This document shows positions 35,393-44,071 of a stretch of 64,000 bases of DNA, piece by piece (positions within the stretch are counted from its first letter, which is position 1; the number at the start of each line of letters is the position of its first letter). The notes beneath the pieces were generated by a model. The model had not been told where the DNA came from. It did not search any database and saw only the letters and a program-made list of their open reading frames with translations. The position numbers and the translations under genes were made by a program. This DNA comes from Mycoplana azooxidifex (GTDB taxonomy: Bacteria; Pseudomonadota; Alphaproteobacteria; Rhizobiales; Rhizobiaceae), in the NCBI RefSeq assembly GCF_014196765.1, contig NZ_JACIEE010000007.1, forward strand, positions 186,001-250,000. Reading direction: 5' to 3'.

Positions 35393-36325
35393 ATGGCTAA
35401 TATTGCAATGCGGGCGGGCGCGCCTCAGGAAGCGCCACGGCGCGCCTTCATTCACAGCGACCGATTCCAGAGGACCGCGTTCATCGCGCCGACCTGCATC
35501 TTCCTGGCCCTGCTGACCATCTGGCCATTCATCTATTCGGTCTATCTCAGCTTGCATGCGGTGAAGCTTACGGCCATGAAGCGCGCGGTTTTCGTTGGCG
35601 CGAACAACTACATCAACCTGCTCAGCGATCCGCTGTTTCTGCGGGCCATGGTGAATACCGGTATGCTTGCCGTGACCTCCATCACGTGCGAAATCGTGAT
35701 CGCCTTCGTGATTGCGAAAGCCTTCGTCAGCCTGAGCCACCTGAAATGGCTCAATGGCCTGCGCTCATTGTTCATGCTGCCGATGATGGTCACGCCGCTG
35801 ATCGTCGGCATGATCTTCTCCTATGTCTTCAATCCCGTCCTCGGCATTGCAAATTACCTGCTGGGCGGCGTCGGTCTCGGTCCGGTTCCGTGGTTCGGGG
35901 ACACGACAGCGGCGATGATCTCGATCCTTTTGATCAATATCTGGCAATGGACCCCTTTCATGATGCTGCTGATCATGGCCGGTCTGCTGTCGATCCGCTC
36001 CGATCTCTACGAGGCCGCGCGCGTGGACGGGGCGAAGTGGCATCACGTCCTGACCCTGCTGGAGATACCCTCGATCAAGGGCATCGTCCTGCTCGGCGTC
36101 ATCCTGCGCATCATCGATACATTGCGCTTCTTCGACGTGGTCTATGTCACGACGCGCGGCGGACCGGGGGATTCGACGATGGTTCTGACCCTCTACGCCT
36201 ACCAGCAAAACTTTCAGTTCTTCCAGGCGGGCGTCGGCTCGGCTGCGGCAGTCATCATCCTGGTCATCTCCATGGTCATCACAACCTTTGCCGTGCGTCT
36301 TCTGAGGAGGATCGAAAATGACTAG
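35393..36325 (+). CDS. CUT1 ABC transporter permease (MalF/UgpA-type)
   Basis: A 310-residue permease with six predicted helices. The ATPase-docking EAA loop is present as YEAARVDGAKWHHVLTLLEIP (residues ~205-225; key residues EAA-x3-G). The start follows CCGGAGGATC. The eight-base overlap with the second permease shows a tightly coupled heterodimer. It forms the membrane channel with the next gene product for the sugar delivered by the upstream binding protein. Confidence 0.93.
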   Translation: MANIAMRAGAPQEAPRRAFIHSDRFQRTAFIAPTCIFLALLTIWPFIYSVYLSLHAVKLTAMKRAVFVGANNYINLLSDPLFLRAMVNTGMLAVTSITCEIVIAFVIAKAFVSLSHLKWLNGLRSLFMLPMMVTPLIVGMIFSYVFNPVLGIANYLLGGVGLGPVPWFGDTTAAMISILLINIWQWTPFMMLLIMAGLLSIRSDLYEAARVDGAKWHHVLTLLEIPSIKGIVLLGVILRIIDTLRFFDVVYVTTRGGPGDSTMVLTLYAYQQNFQFFQAGVGSAAAVIILVISMVITTFAVRLLRRIEND

Positions 36326-37145
36326 CGCCAAGTTCCGGCCGCGCGACGTTGGGCCGATGGTCCTGGTTCTGGCGTTCGTTTTCGTGTCCATCGCCCCCCT
36401 GCTCTGGATGGCGCTGGCCGCGTTCAAGCCGACGGCCGACATCATCGCGATCCCGCCCGTCTGGATTCCCGACTTCACCTATCTGCAGAATTTCCAGGAC
36501 GTGCTGACGCAGTTCTGGCCGTTCATCGTCAATTCTCTGATTGCCACCGTCGGCGCGACGATCCTGGCGCTCGTCCTGGCGGTTCCGACGGCCTTTGCGC
36601 TGGTCAATCACCGTTTCCGCGGCCGCGAGGCGCTGGCGGACTGGATTCTTTCGACACGCATGATGCCGCCGATCGCCGCGGCCGTGCCGCTTTTCGTGAT
36701 CTTTCGTGGGGCGGGCCTGCTCGATTCCCTTCCGGGGCTGATCATCGCCTATGCCGGGTTCAATCTTCCCTTCGCCGTCTGGATGACCATGTCCTTCGTC
36801 CGGCGTGTCCCGAAGGAACTCATCGAGGCCGCTCGCCTCGAAGGCTGCACATGGTGGCAGGTGCTCACGGGCGTCGTGCTTCCGCTGAGCAAGAGCGGTC
36901 TTGCGGCGGTTGCCACCTTCGTCTTCATCTTCGCGTGGAACGAGTTCATGCTCGCGCTGTTCCTGACGACGCGCGAAGCCAAGACGTTTCCGGTCGTCAT
37001 CTCGTCCTTCATCGGCACGGGTCGCGTCTACTGGGAATACATTGCGGCGGCGTCCGTCATTCAGTGCCTGCCGCCGGTCCTCTTCACCTTCTTCATGCAG
37101 AAACACATCGTGTCCGGCGTCACCATGGGCGCCGTGAAGGACTGA
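36318..37145 (+). CDS. CUT1 ABC transporter permease (MalG/UgpE-type)
   Basis: A 275-residue permease with six helices and the EAA loop LIEAARLEGCTWWQVLTGVV (residues ~170-190). The segment ILSTRMMPPIAAAVPLFVIF is typical of the MalG side of polyol transporters in rhizobia. It overlaps the previous permease gene by eight bases. A dehydrogenase gene follows after 31 bases, linking uptake to catabolism. Confidence 0.93.
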   Translation: MTSAKFRPRDVGPMVLVLAFVFVSIAPLLWMALAAFKPTADIIAIPPVWIPDFTYLQNFQDVLTQFWPFIVNSLIATVGATILALVLAVPTAFALVNHRFRGREALADWILSTRMMPPIAAAVPLFVIFRGAGLLDSLPGLIIAYAGFNLPFAVWMTMSFVRRVPKELIEAARLEGCTWWQVLTGVVLPLSKSGLAAVATFVFIFAWNEFMLALFLTTREAKTFPVVISSFIGTGRVYWEYIAAASVIQCLPPVLFTFFMQKHIVSGVTMGAVKD

Positions 37146-37176
37146 TGCTCAACCTAGTCAAAGACGGAGCACTCCA

Positions 37177-37941
37177 ATGATTTCCCAACGCGGCGCGAAC
37201 AAGACGGCACTGGTCACCGGTGCATCCCGAGGTATCGGACGGGCAATCGCCGAACGGCTGGCGGCCGAGGGTTACCTCGTGTTCGCCAATGACCTGCCGG
37301 CCCGCAAGGCCGAGCTCACCGATCTGGTGGCGACAATCACGTCGAACAGTGGCCGGTGCGAGATCACCTATTGCGATGTCAGCGACGCTGCTTCCGTGGA
37401 CGCCATGGCGCAGGATCTGCTCGCCAAGGCAGGCCGACTTGACGTCCTCGTCAACAATGCCGGGGTCCGGTCCGTCCATCTGGCCGACGATATCCAGCCG
37501 GACGAATGGGACCGGATGTTTGCTGTCAACACGAAGGGGACGTTCCTCGTCACCAGAGCCTTCCTGTCGCACTTGCGATCGAACGGCCGCGGCCGGGTCA
37601 TCAACATCGCCTCGATCGGCGGCAAGCTCGGCGGTCCGACCGAGACGCATTACTGCGCCTCGAAGGGGGCCGTGGTGAACTTCACCCAGGGCCTAGCCCG
37701 GGAAGTCGCCAAGGACGGCATCACCGTCAACGCCGTCTGCCCCGGCGTCATCGCCACCGACATGGGGCGCACCCATCTCGAAGACCCGGAGACCCTTCGC
37801 AAGGTTCTCGAAAAGACATCGATGGGCCGCGTCGGCAATCCGGAGGACGTGGTCGGCGCGGTTGCGTTCTTCGCTTCGGACGACGCCTCTTTCATCACGG
37901 GGCAATCACTGAATGTCGACGGCGGCATCATCTTCCACTGA
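37177..37941 (+). CDS. short-chain dehydrogenase/reductase 1
   Basis: A 254-residue SDR with the cofactor motif TGASRGIGRAIA, NNAG (VLVNNAGVRS), the catalytic serine in NIASIGG and the catalytic pair in HYCASKGAV (Tyr-x3-Lys). It ends with the common NVDGGIIFH. SDRs of this type oxidise polyols to ketoses or reduce ketones with NAD(P). The position between permease and ATPase genes of a sugar importer suggests oxidation of the imported polyol; FabG-like fatty acid activity is less likely here. Confidence 0.9.
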   Translation: MISQRGANKTALVTGASRGIGRAIAERLAAEGYLVFANDLPARKAELTDLVATITSNSGRCEITYCDVSDAASVDAMAQDLLAKAGRLDVLVNNAGVRSVHLADDIQPDEWDRMFAVNTKGTFLVTRAFLSHLRSNGRGRVINIASIGGKLGGPTETHYCASKGAVVNFTQGLAREVAKDGITVNAVCPGVIATDMGRTHLEDPETLRKVLEKTSMGRVGNPEDVVGAVAFFASDDASFITGQSLNVDGGIIFH

Positions 37942-37996
37942 AGGGATCGGCCGCAGGACAGTCGGCGCCCGGCGCCGCATTTGAGGAGTAAGTAAC

Positions 37997-39112
37997 ATGG
38001 GCCAGATAAAGCTCGAAAATGTCGTCAAGAGCTTCGGAGAGTTCGATGTCATTCGTGATGTCAGCCTGACGATCAACGAGGGCGAGTACGTGGTCTTCGT
38101 CGGACCATCCGGCTGCGGCAAGTCGTCCCTGCTCAGGCTGATCACCGGCCTCGAGGATGTATCGAGCGGACGCGTCTGGATAGACGGCCGCGACGTCACG
38201 GATGTCGCGCCCTCAGAGCGGCAGCTGGCCATGGTGTTCCAGTCCTACGCCTTGTTCCCGCATTTGACGGTTGCGGATAATATCGGCTTCGGCCTGCGCG
38301 TATCGGGAAGGCCGAAGGCTGAAATCCGCGAGAAAGTGCTCACAACCGCGCGCGCCCTGGCCCTGGACCCCTATCTCGACCGCTATCCACGCCAGCTTTC
38401 CGGTGGGCAGCGCCAGCGCGTCGCGATCGGACGCGCCATCGTCCGCGCCCCGACCGCATTCCTGTTCGACGAGCCGTTGTCAAACCTCGATGCGGCGCTG
38501 CGCGTCCAGATGCGGCTCGAACTGATCCGGCTCCACGACGAACTGAAGACCACGATGATCTATGTGACGCACGATCAGGTGGAGGCGATGACGATGGCCG
38601 ACCGGATCGTGGTTCTCAATGCCGGCAAGGTCGAGCAGTTCGACACGCCGATCGCGCTCTACGATGCCCCCGCGAACCGGTTCGTCGCAGGCTTCATCGG
38701 GTCTCCAAAGATGAACTTCATCGAAGCGACGGCAGAGCGGGGCCGTCGCATCCTGACTTCGGCGGGCGCCGTCGAGATCTCCAATCTGAAGGCGCCTCTT
38801 TCGCCAGGAAAAGTGACCTTCGGTATCCGTCCGGAGCACCTCGGCTATGATCGCGAGGCCGGCCTGTGGAAGGGGACGATCCTCGTCGAGGAACAGCTTG
38901 GTAGCGACGCCTACTTCACCGTCGATGTGACGGCCTTGGGCACGCTCACAGTTCGTGCGGTCGGCGAGCGCGGATATCGCCGTGGCGACACCATTTTCCT
39001 CACACCGGATCCGGCGCGTTCGCATCTTTTTGCCGAAGATGGCCGCGCGCTGACTGCGCCAGCAAGCAATCTATCGAATTCACAACAACAGTCTGCAGCC
39101 GGCTCTGCCTGA
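37997..39112 (+). CDS. CUT1 ABC transporter ATP-binding protein (MalK/UgpC-type)
   Basis: A 371-residue ATPase: Walker [11 protein letters not shown] (residues ~36-45), Q-loop [14 protein letters not shown], signature [15 protein letters not shown], Walker [12 protein letters not shown] and switch [10 protein letters not shown]. The C-terminal ~120 residues form the TOBE/regulatory domain of MalK-like proteins. GAGGAGTAA precedes the ATG. It energises import by the two permeases above. Such ATPases can often serve more than one CUT1 importer. Confidence 0.94.
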   Translation: MGQIKLENVVKSFGEFDVIRDVSLTINEGEYVVFVGPSGCGKSSLLRLITGLEDVSSGRVWIDGRDVTDVAPSERQLAMVFQSYALFPHLTVADNIGFGLRVSGRPKAEIREKVLTTARALALDPYLDRYPRQLSGGQRQRVAIGRAIVRAPTAFLFDEPLSNLDAALRVQMRLELIRLHDELKTTMIYVTHDQVEAMTMADRIVVLNAGKVEQFDTPIALYDAPANRFVAGFIGSPKMNFIEATAERGRRILTSAGAVEISNLKAPLSPGKVTFGIRPEHLGYDREAGLWKGTILVEEQLGSDAYFTVDVTALGTLTVRAVGERGYRRGDTIFLTPDPARSHLFAEDGRALTAPASNLSNSQQQSAAGSA

Positions 39113-39141
39113 GCCCATCATTTTTTCTGAAAGGCATTCTC

Positions 39142-39912
39142 ATGTATATGGAAAAGCTCCGACTGGACGGGAAGCTGGCCGTCGTCACGGGCGGCAGCCG
39201 CGGTATAGGCCTTGCGATCGCCGAGGCGCTTGCCGAGGCCGGTGCCAGGATGATCCTGCTGGATCGCGACGCGGAGGCGCTCGAGCAGGGTAAGGCGGCG
39301 CTGGCCGGCAAGGGGTATGCCGCTCTTTCCTATGTGGTGGACGTCACCGACTCGTCTGCGGTCCAACGCATGGCCGACATCATCGCAGCCGAGCACGGCG
39401 CGGCGGATATTCTCATTGCCAATGCCGGGATCGGCCGGCCGCCGATTGCGGCGGAAGACGTGGAAGATGCGGACTGGCTTGCGGTCAACGACGTCAACCT
39501 GAACGGCGTATTCTGGTGCGATCGCGCGTTCGGTCGCCATATGCTGGCCAAAGGGGCGGGCGCGATCGTCAACATCGGATCCATGTCCGGCCTGATCGTC
39601 AACCGTCCGCAGGGACAGTCGCATTACAACGCTTCCAAGGCAGCGGTTCATCATCTCACCCATTCGCTGGCAGCCGAATGGGCCGGTCGCGGCGTGCGCG
39701 TCAATTCCGTCGCTCCCACCTATATCGAGACGCCACTGATCGGCCACGCCGAAGCCAGCGGACTTGCCGCCGAGTGGCGCCGGGACACGCCGATGGGCCG
39801 CTTCGGCCAGGCACATGAAGTTGCGAGCGTGGTGCATTTCCTTGTCTCTGATGGCGCCAGTCTGATGACGGGTGCGGTCGTTCCCGTCGACGGAGGGTTT
39901 ACCTGCTGGTGA
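39142..39912 (+). CDS. short-chain dehydrogenase/reductase 2
   Basis: A 256-residue SDR with TGGSRGIGLAIAEAL, LIANAGIG, the serine in NIGSMSGLIV and HYNASKAAV (Tyr-x3-Lys), ending VPVDGGFTCW. This ending and the overall sequence are like galactitol/sorbitol-type polyol dehydrogenases of the SDR family, which supports polyol oxidation. Start could be ATG 39142 or 39148. It differs clearly from SDR 1, so the locus has two distinct redox steps or substrates. Confidence 0.9.
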   Translation: MYMEKLRLDGKLAVVTGGSRGIGLAIAEALAEAGARMILLDRDAEALEQGKAALAGKGYAALSYVVDVTDSSAVQRMADIIAAEHGAADILIANAGIGRPPIAAEDVEDADWLAVNDVNLNGVFWCDRAFGRHMLAKGAGAIVNIGSMSGLIVNRPQGQSHYNASKAAVHHLTHSLAAEWAGRGVRVNSVAPTYIETPLIGHAEASGLAAEWRRDTPMGRFGQAHEVASVVHFLVSDGASLMTGAVVPVDGGFTCW

Positions 39913-40065
39913 GTGCTAAACCAGGAACCCGCGTCCACTCGCCTGCAACCGCGGACATGCCGTCGGCGATCTGAAGCGAAGAGCATTTCGACGAACGTTT
40001 CGCGCGGCGCCGCGTCGACGCCGATGGCCTGCGCTTGACTGCAGGGTTTCTTCATTGGAGGGAAT

Positions 40066-40713
40066 ATGAGTAGCTTGGAAATGCATGCCCGCCGTATCGC
40101 GGACATTGCCTTGCAGCGATTTTTCGACGGCAAGAGGCGGCGCGTCCTGATCGCGGTCGCAGGCGCGCCGGGCTGTGGAAAATCAACCTTGGCCGAGCGG
40201 GCCGTCGACCTCGTCAACGACGGCCGCGACGCCAGCGCTGCGCTCTTTCCGATGGATGGATATCACTATGACGACGTGGTTTTGGAAAGTATGGGGCGCC
40301 TGGCGTTCAAGGGGGCGATCGATACGTTCGATGCCCATGGCTTCAGGCACATGTTGCAGCGCCTCAAGGCCAACGAGGACGACGCCATTGCCGTCCCCGT
40401 CTTTGACCGTTCGATCGAGATCGCTCGGGCGGGCGGGCGGCTGATTTCGCAGTCCACCGATATCATCATCTGCGAAGGGAATTACCTTCTCGCCGACCGT
40501 GCGCCTTGGAATCTGCTCAAGCCGATCTTCGATTTCACCATCTTTGTCGACGTCGATGAAGCCGAATTGCGACACCGACTTCGGGAACGCTGGCGAGGTT
40601 TCGGACTGGACGAAGCGGAGATCACACGCAAGGTCGAAGACAATGACCTGCCGAACGGCATGGCCATCGTGTCCGCCTCGGCAGAACCCGATCTTCGCCT
40701 GACGAACTCCTAA
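40066..40713 (+). CDS. P-loop sugar kinase, FrcK-like (uridine kinase/PanK fold)
   Basis: A 215-residue nucleoside-triphosphate-dependent kinase. Walker A is GAPGCGKSTL (residues ~32-41), then FPMDGYHYDD (catalytic aspartate region) and ICEGNYLL, as in fructose-locus kinase FrcK and PanK/uridine-kinase-fold proteins. GGAGGGAAT precedes the ATG. In this operon it most likely phosphorylates the ketohexose produced by the dehydrogenases and epimerase, but the family's exact substrate is not settled. Confidence 0.84.
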   Translation: MSSLEMHARRIADIALQRFFDGKRRRVLIAVAGAPGCGKSTLAERAVDLVNDGRDASAALFPMDGYHYDDVVLESMGRLAFKGAIDTFDAHGFRHMLQRLKANEDDAIAVPVFDRSIEIARAGGRLISQSTDIIICEGNYLLADRAPWNLLKPIFDFTIFVDVDEAELRHRLRERWRGFGLDEAEITRKVEDNDLPNGMAIVSASAEPDLRLTNS

Positions 40714-40821
40714 AATGAACCACCGCAACCGGCGCGTCCGTCGCGCGACGGGCGCTCTATCGCACTCCGCACCCGGCAAGTTGCCCACCAGAAAGCCCAA
40801 CCAAACATCGAGGAGACCCTT

Positions 40822-41691
40822 ATGAAACACGGAATCTACTATTCTTACTGGGAACACGAGTGGAGCGCCAAGTTCGGTCCCTACATAGAGAAGGTGGCAA
40901 AGCTCGGCTTCGATGTCATCGAGGTTGCCGCACATCATATCAACGAATACAGCGATGCCGAGCTTGCGGACATCAAGCAGAGCGCGAAAGACAACAACAT
41001 CATCCTGACCGCCGGCATCGGCCCCTCCAAGACGAAGAACCTGTCTTCGCCTGACACGGCCGTTCGCGAGGCGGGAAAGGCCTTCTTCCAGCAGACGCTG
41101 AAGAATGTCGCCAAGCTCGACATCAGGTCGATCGGCGGGGCACTCCATTCTTATTGGCCGGTGGATTACTCGAACCCGGTCGACAAGGAGGGAGATCGGG
41201 CGCGTGGCGTCGAGGGTATTTACGGCATCGCGGGCTTTGCCAGCGACCTAGGCATCAATCTCTGCATCGAGGTGCTCAATCGCTTCGAGAACCACGTCCT
41301 GAACACCGCTGCCGAAGGAGTGGCCTTCGTGACGGATGTCGGAAAGGCGAATGTCAAAGTGATGCTGGACACGTTCCACATGAACATCGAGGAAGACAGC
41401 TTCGGTGATGCCATCCGTACCGCAGGCCCGTTGCTCGGCCATTTCCATACCGGCGAGAGCAATCGCCGTGTGCCGGGCAAGGGCAGAATTCCCTGGCACG
41501 AGATTGGCCTTGCGCTTCGCGAGATCAACTACTCTGGCGCCGTCGTCATGGAACCGTTTGTGAAAACGGGTGGGACCATTGGTTCCGATATCCGTGTCTG
41601 GCGCGATCTCAGCGGTGGCGCAGACGAAGCCAAGATGGACGAAGATGCTCGAAATGCGCTGGCATTTTCTCGATTTGTGCTCGGCAGTTGA
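40822..41691 (+). CDS. D-allulose (D-psicose) 3-epimerase
   Basis: A 289-residue TIM-barrel enzyme that interconverts ketohexoses at C3 (D-psicose/D-fructose, D-tagatose/D-sorbose). From memory the sequence is nearly identical to the structurally known Agrobacterium enzyme. The four metal-binding residues fall at exactly the same numbers: Glu150, Asp183, His209 and Glu244. Typical segments are SYWEHEWSAKFGPYIEKV at the start and GHFHTGESNRRVPGKGRI. GAGGAG precedes the ATG. It is the last gene of the LacI-controlled locus and probably brings an unusual ketose to fructose or sorbose for the adjacent kinase. Confidence 0.96.
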   Translation: MKHGIYYSYWEHEWSAKFGPYIEKVAKLGFDVIEVAAHHINEYSDAELADIKQSAKDNNIILTAGIGPSKTKNLSSPDTAVREAGKAFFQQTLKNVAKLDIRSIGGALHSYWPVDYSNPVDKEGDRARGVEGIYGIAGFASDLGINLCIEVLNRFENHVLNTAAEGVAFVTDVGKANVKVMLDTFHMNIEEDSFGDAIRTAGPLLGHFHTGESNRRVPGKGRIPWHEIGLALREINYSGAVVMEPFVKTGGTIGSDIRVWRDLSGGADEAKMDEDARNALAFSRFVLGS

Positions 41692-41829
41692 CCCTGCCGG
41701 CACTTGCCGCATCTACATGTCCTTGGGAGCAGCGCGCGCCGACATTCATCATGTCCCGGCAGGCGAACTCCCAGGGGCTTGAGCAACGACGGCGATCACC
41801 GTCTCAAGCGATCCGGCCCACCACTCCGT

Positions 41830-42048
41830 CCTTTCGATCATCTGGATGCTATCTCGCCGCGACCAGTTCTTCGGGTGGTAGGAGAGAATGCTCACTCGCT
41901 GTTTTTCGGCGAATAGGCCTACGAACGTGCCGCGGAACCGCGTGAACTGTTCCGCGTGCCCTGTGCGGGCCATGTCGATTTGTACGACTACATGGAGCTC
42001 ATTCCCTTCGACAAGCTCCAGTCGTTCTTCGAGGCGAATCTCGCCTAG
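41830..42048 (+). pseudogene. alpha/beta hydrolase C-terminal remnant with a stop
   Basis: The frame reads FDHLDAISPRPVLRVVGENA then, after an in-frame TAG at 41914-41916, AYERAAEPRELFRVPCAGHV and DLYDYMELIPFDKL up to the TAG at 42046. This is the C-terminal ~70 residues of a YcjY-like alpha/beta hydrolase, including the catalytic histidine in AGHVDLYD. The nucleophile part is gone and the piece is cut by a nonsense codon, so it is dead. Its left limit is approximate. Confidence 0.7.
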
Positions 42049-42152
42049 AGCATGTCTCCCGAAAGTGGGAACCGGTTTCGGGATAAAGACATGCGTTAAA
42101 ACAAAGACCTAAAGTGCCAAAAGCGAATCCGAAGGATCGCGACCTGCTTTAG
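42047..42152. repeat. RIME-like intergenic repeat with two palindromes
   Basis: A ~106-base element with two imperfect palindromes: GCATGTC...CCCGAAA / TTTCGGG...GACATGC (42050-42096) and CTAAAG...GCGAATCC / GGATCGC...CTTTAG (42109-42152). The length, double palindrome and wording match the Rhizobium-specific intergenic mosaic element family (RIME), found in many copies between genes in Rhizobiaceae. It starts inside the stop codon of the hydrolase remnant. Confidence 0.75.
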
Positions 42153-42712
42153 CAAAATTCAGGTGGCCGTTTGCAGATCGGCAAGCGGCCACGCCCTGGA
42201 TTTTGGCAACTGAAAGACCGAAACAGGTTTCGCGGCCGTGCGCCCAAATCCGTCGAGCGTTCAATTGAGCTGCTTCCGACGTTCCTTACCACTCAGGCCG
42301 GCCTGGGTCACGACGCGGAAGCGCCAGAAGGGGTAAATGCCATCTCGGAAACATGGCGACTTTGCGCCCGCATTTCGGTCATTCGCACCGTCGGACCTAT
42401 TCACTGGAAGCGGTCATCTCTCGCGGCCTCCTCACACTGGATTGTGGAATAGCAAGGTTAGGCCGCCCGTGGACACGTATCTGCTTCTATCAGCGAAGGA
42501 TACTGCGGCTTATGGTCGATCCATCTGAGATCCAGCAATAGTAACCATGGCTATTCCAAGCTATTCAAGGCGTGGGCGAGTATCGAATCATCGAACGTGG
42601 GGGACCTACGAGGCATACAGGTCGTTTCCCAACTATGTCGTTTTTGATTCCGGGTGCAGCGAGTCTCGCCGATTAGCGTCGTGAAACTGGTTGGCCGAGA
42701 AGGAAGAGCAAA
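42153..42712. other. 560-base region without recognisable genes
   Basis: It has lower GC than the window average and several short, broken reading frames in all frames. I recognise none of them. The right end (42690-42712) holds GAAGGAAGAGC, the ribosome binding site for the next gene, and probably the promoter of the three-gene unit. Likely degenerate accessory DNA. Confidence 0.45.
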
Positions 42713-43492
42713 TTGATCGCTCCGCTCACGAAGCGCAAGAAGAAGGACGGAACGCTCTACGAGCGTCCTGAACATATCGAGCATTTGCTAAGGGAACTGC
42801 AAGGACTCGCGCGGGACGAGTTGGTGGGACGCTCGCTGATACGCGATCGCTCGAACCCTTCGTATATCCCCTCCGAGTGTCTCGTACATTTTGTGCGCGC
42901 CTCTCGACGCGACAACTCTGAGGCTTGGTTCGAACGGTTGTATAAGACCCTGCTCGATCGGGTTTCGCGTGCCATCCCGCGTTCGGACGGACTCGGAAAC
43001 ACGACGTCGCTCACCCGCGAGCGCATACGTGAGAAGGCGATAGACCGCTTCATCGAACTCGTCTCCGAAGACCGCATTTCGCCGAGTGACCGTATGGATT
43101 TCTACGAAGTGCGGTTCGACCTCGGCATAAAACGACTCCGTCTGGATGCCCAAGAACAGGCCTGGCGCGACGAGAGCCGCAGCGTCGACCTCGACGAAGC
43201 CGACACTGCGATGGAAAGCGACTCCGGCTCTGTCGTGGTCGACCGGCTAGCGGAGGATATTTCTTCCGATCCGCTTTTCCGCCGGAAGCTTTATGCGGCG
43301 ATTGGGAAACTGCCACCGGAACAAAGCAGGACCATGCACCTGCTTCTCAATGGATGGCTTACCCACTCGAGCGATCCCGACGTCATGACCATCGCAAAGA
43401 CATTGAACTGTTCGGATCGCTCTGTTCGCAACTATAAAGAGCGAGCGCTCAAGACGCTCATGGCTCTCTTCAATCAAGGGGATGATCAATGA
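42713..43492 (+). CDS. sigma-70 region-4-like protein of a protease/helicase unit
   Basis: A 259-residue protein starting at TTG 42713 (AAGGAAGAGC eight bases before). The C-terminal ~60 residues, LPPEQSRTMHLLLNGWL through IAKTLNCSDRSVRNYKERAL, look like a sigma-70 region 4 helix-turn-helix. The N-terminal 180 residues are charged and helical without a clear region 2, so this may be a regulator instead of a working sigma factor. Its stop overlaps the next start (ATGA). It is the first of three coupled genes ending in an ImmA/IrrE-helicase fusion. Its GC content and codon use look lower than in the flanking operons. Confidence 0.6.
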   Translation: MIAPLTKRKKKDGTLYERPEHIEHLLRELQGLARDELVGRSLIRDRSNPSYIPSECLVHFVRASRRDNSEAWFERLYKTLLDRVSRAIPRSDGLGNTTSLTRERIREKAIDRFIELVSEDRISPSDRMDFYEVRFDLGIKRLRLDAQEQAWRDESRSVDLDEADTAMESDSGSVVVDRLAEDISSDPLFRRKLYAAIGKLPPEQSRTMHLLLNGWLTHSSDPDVMTIAKTLNCSDRSVRNYKERALKTLMALFNQGDDQ

Positions 43493-44070
43493 CGGTCAAC
43501 CATCCGCCTCTGGGCCTTCAGGACGTACTCGATGAATTCATGATGGAAGACGATCAGGGATCGGAGGTGCTCGCACGATACGTCCGCGAATATCCTCAAT
43601 TCGCAGCGCAGCTCGTCGACTTCTCCATACTCGCGGCCAGCGACGATAGCGATGACCAGAGGGAACTATCCGCTATCGACCAGTCGAGGGTCGACGCGGC
43701 CTGGATCGCGTTCTCGGCGATCGACATTTCCCCAGCCTCCGATCCACTCGCAAAGCTCACCGGAGAAAAAGGAAGGTCGGTCGCGCATGCTCTAGGCGTT
43801 CCGCGTCAGGTCGTGACCTGTTTCAGGGAACACAAGGTGATCGCTACGAGCGTTCCGGATGACATCCTCCGGTTGTTTGCAGACGAGCTCGAGGTCCCGA
43901 TGGCGTATGTGATCTCAGCAATGAGCCAGCCACTCGCAGGCTTCGGAGGGAGGCAGTTCAAGGCAGACGGCAAGCCGTCAGCCGGAGAACAGGTCAGCTT
44001 TGAGCAAGTCCTCATAGATGCCGGGGTTTCCGAAGCCGATCGATCGAGGCTTCTGTCCAAGGGAGGATGA
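43489..44070 (+). CDS. small adaptor/HTH-like protein of the protease/helicase unit
   Basis: A 193-residue soluble acidic protein, translationally coupled to the sigma-like gene and one base before the protease-helicase gene. The middle (GRSVAHALGVPRQVVTCFRE, then VPDDILRLFADELEVPMAYV, residues ~85-140) resembles the arrangement of Xre-type partners of ImmA/IrrE proteases. The N-terminal segment (LDEFMMEDDQGSEVLARYVR) resembles anti-sigma-type acidic helices. I do not recognise a named family. By analogy with ImmR/ImmA pairs it could be the target that the protease cleaves (inference). Confidence 0.55.
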   Translation: MTVNHPPLGLQDVLDEFMMEDDQGSEVLARYVREYPQFAAQLVDFSILAASDDSDDQRELSAIDQSRVDAAWIAFSAIDISPASDPLAKLTGEKGRSVAHALGVPRQVVTCFREHKVIATSVPDDILRLFADELEVPMAYVISAMSQPLAGFGGRQFKADGKPSAGEQVSFEQVLIDAGVSEADRSRLLSKGG

Positions 44071-44071
44071 A

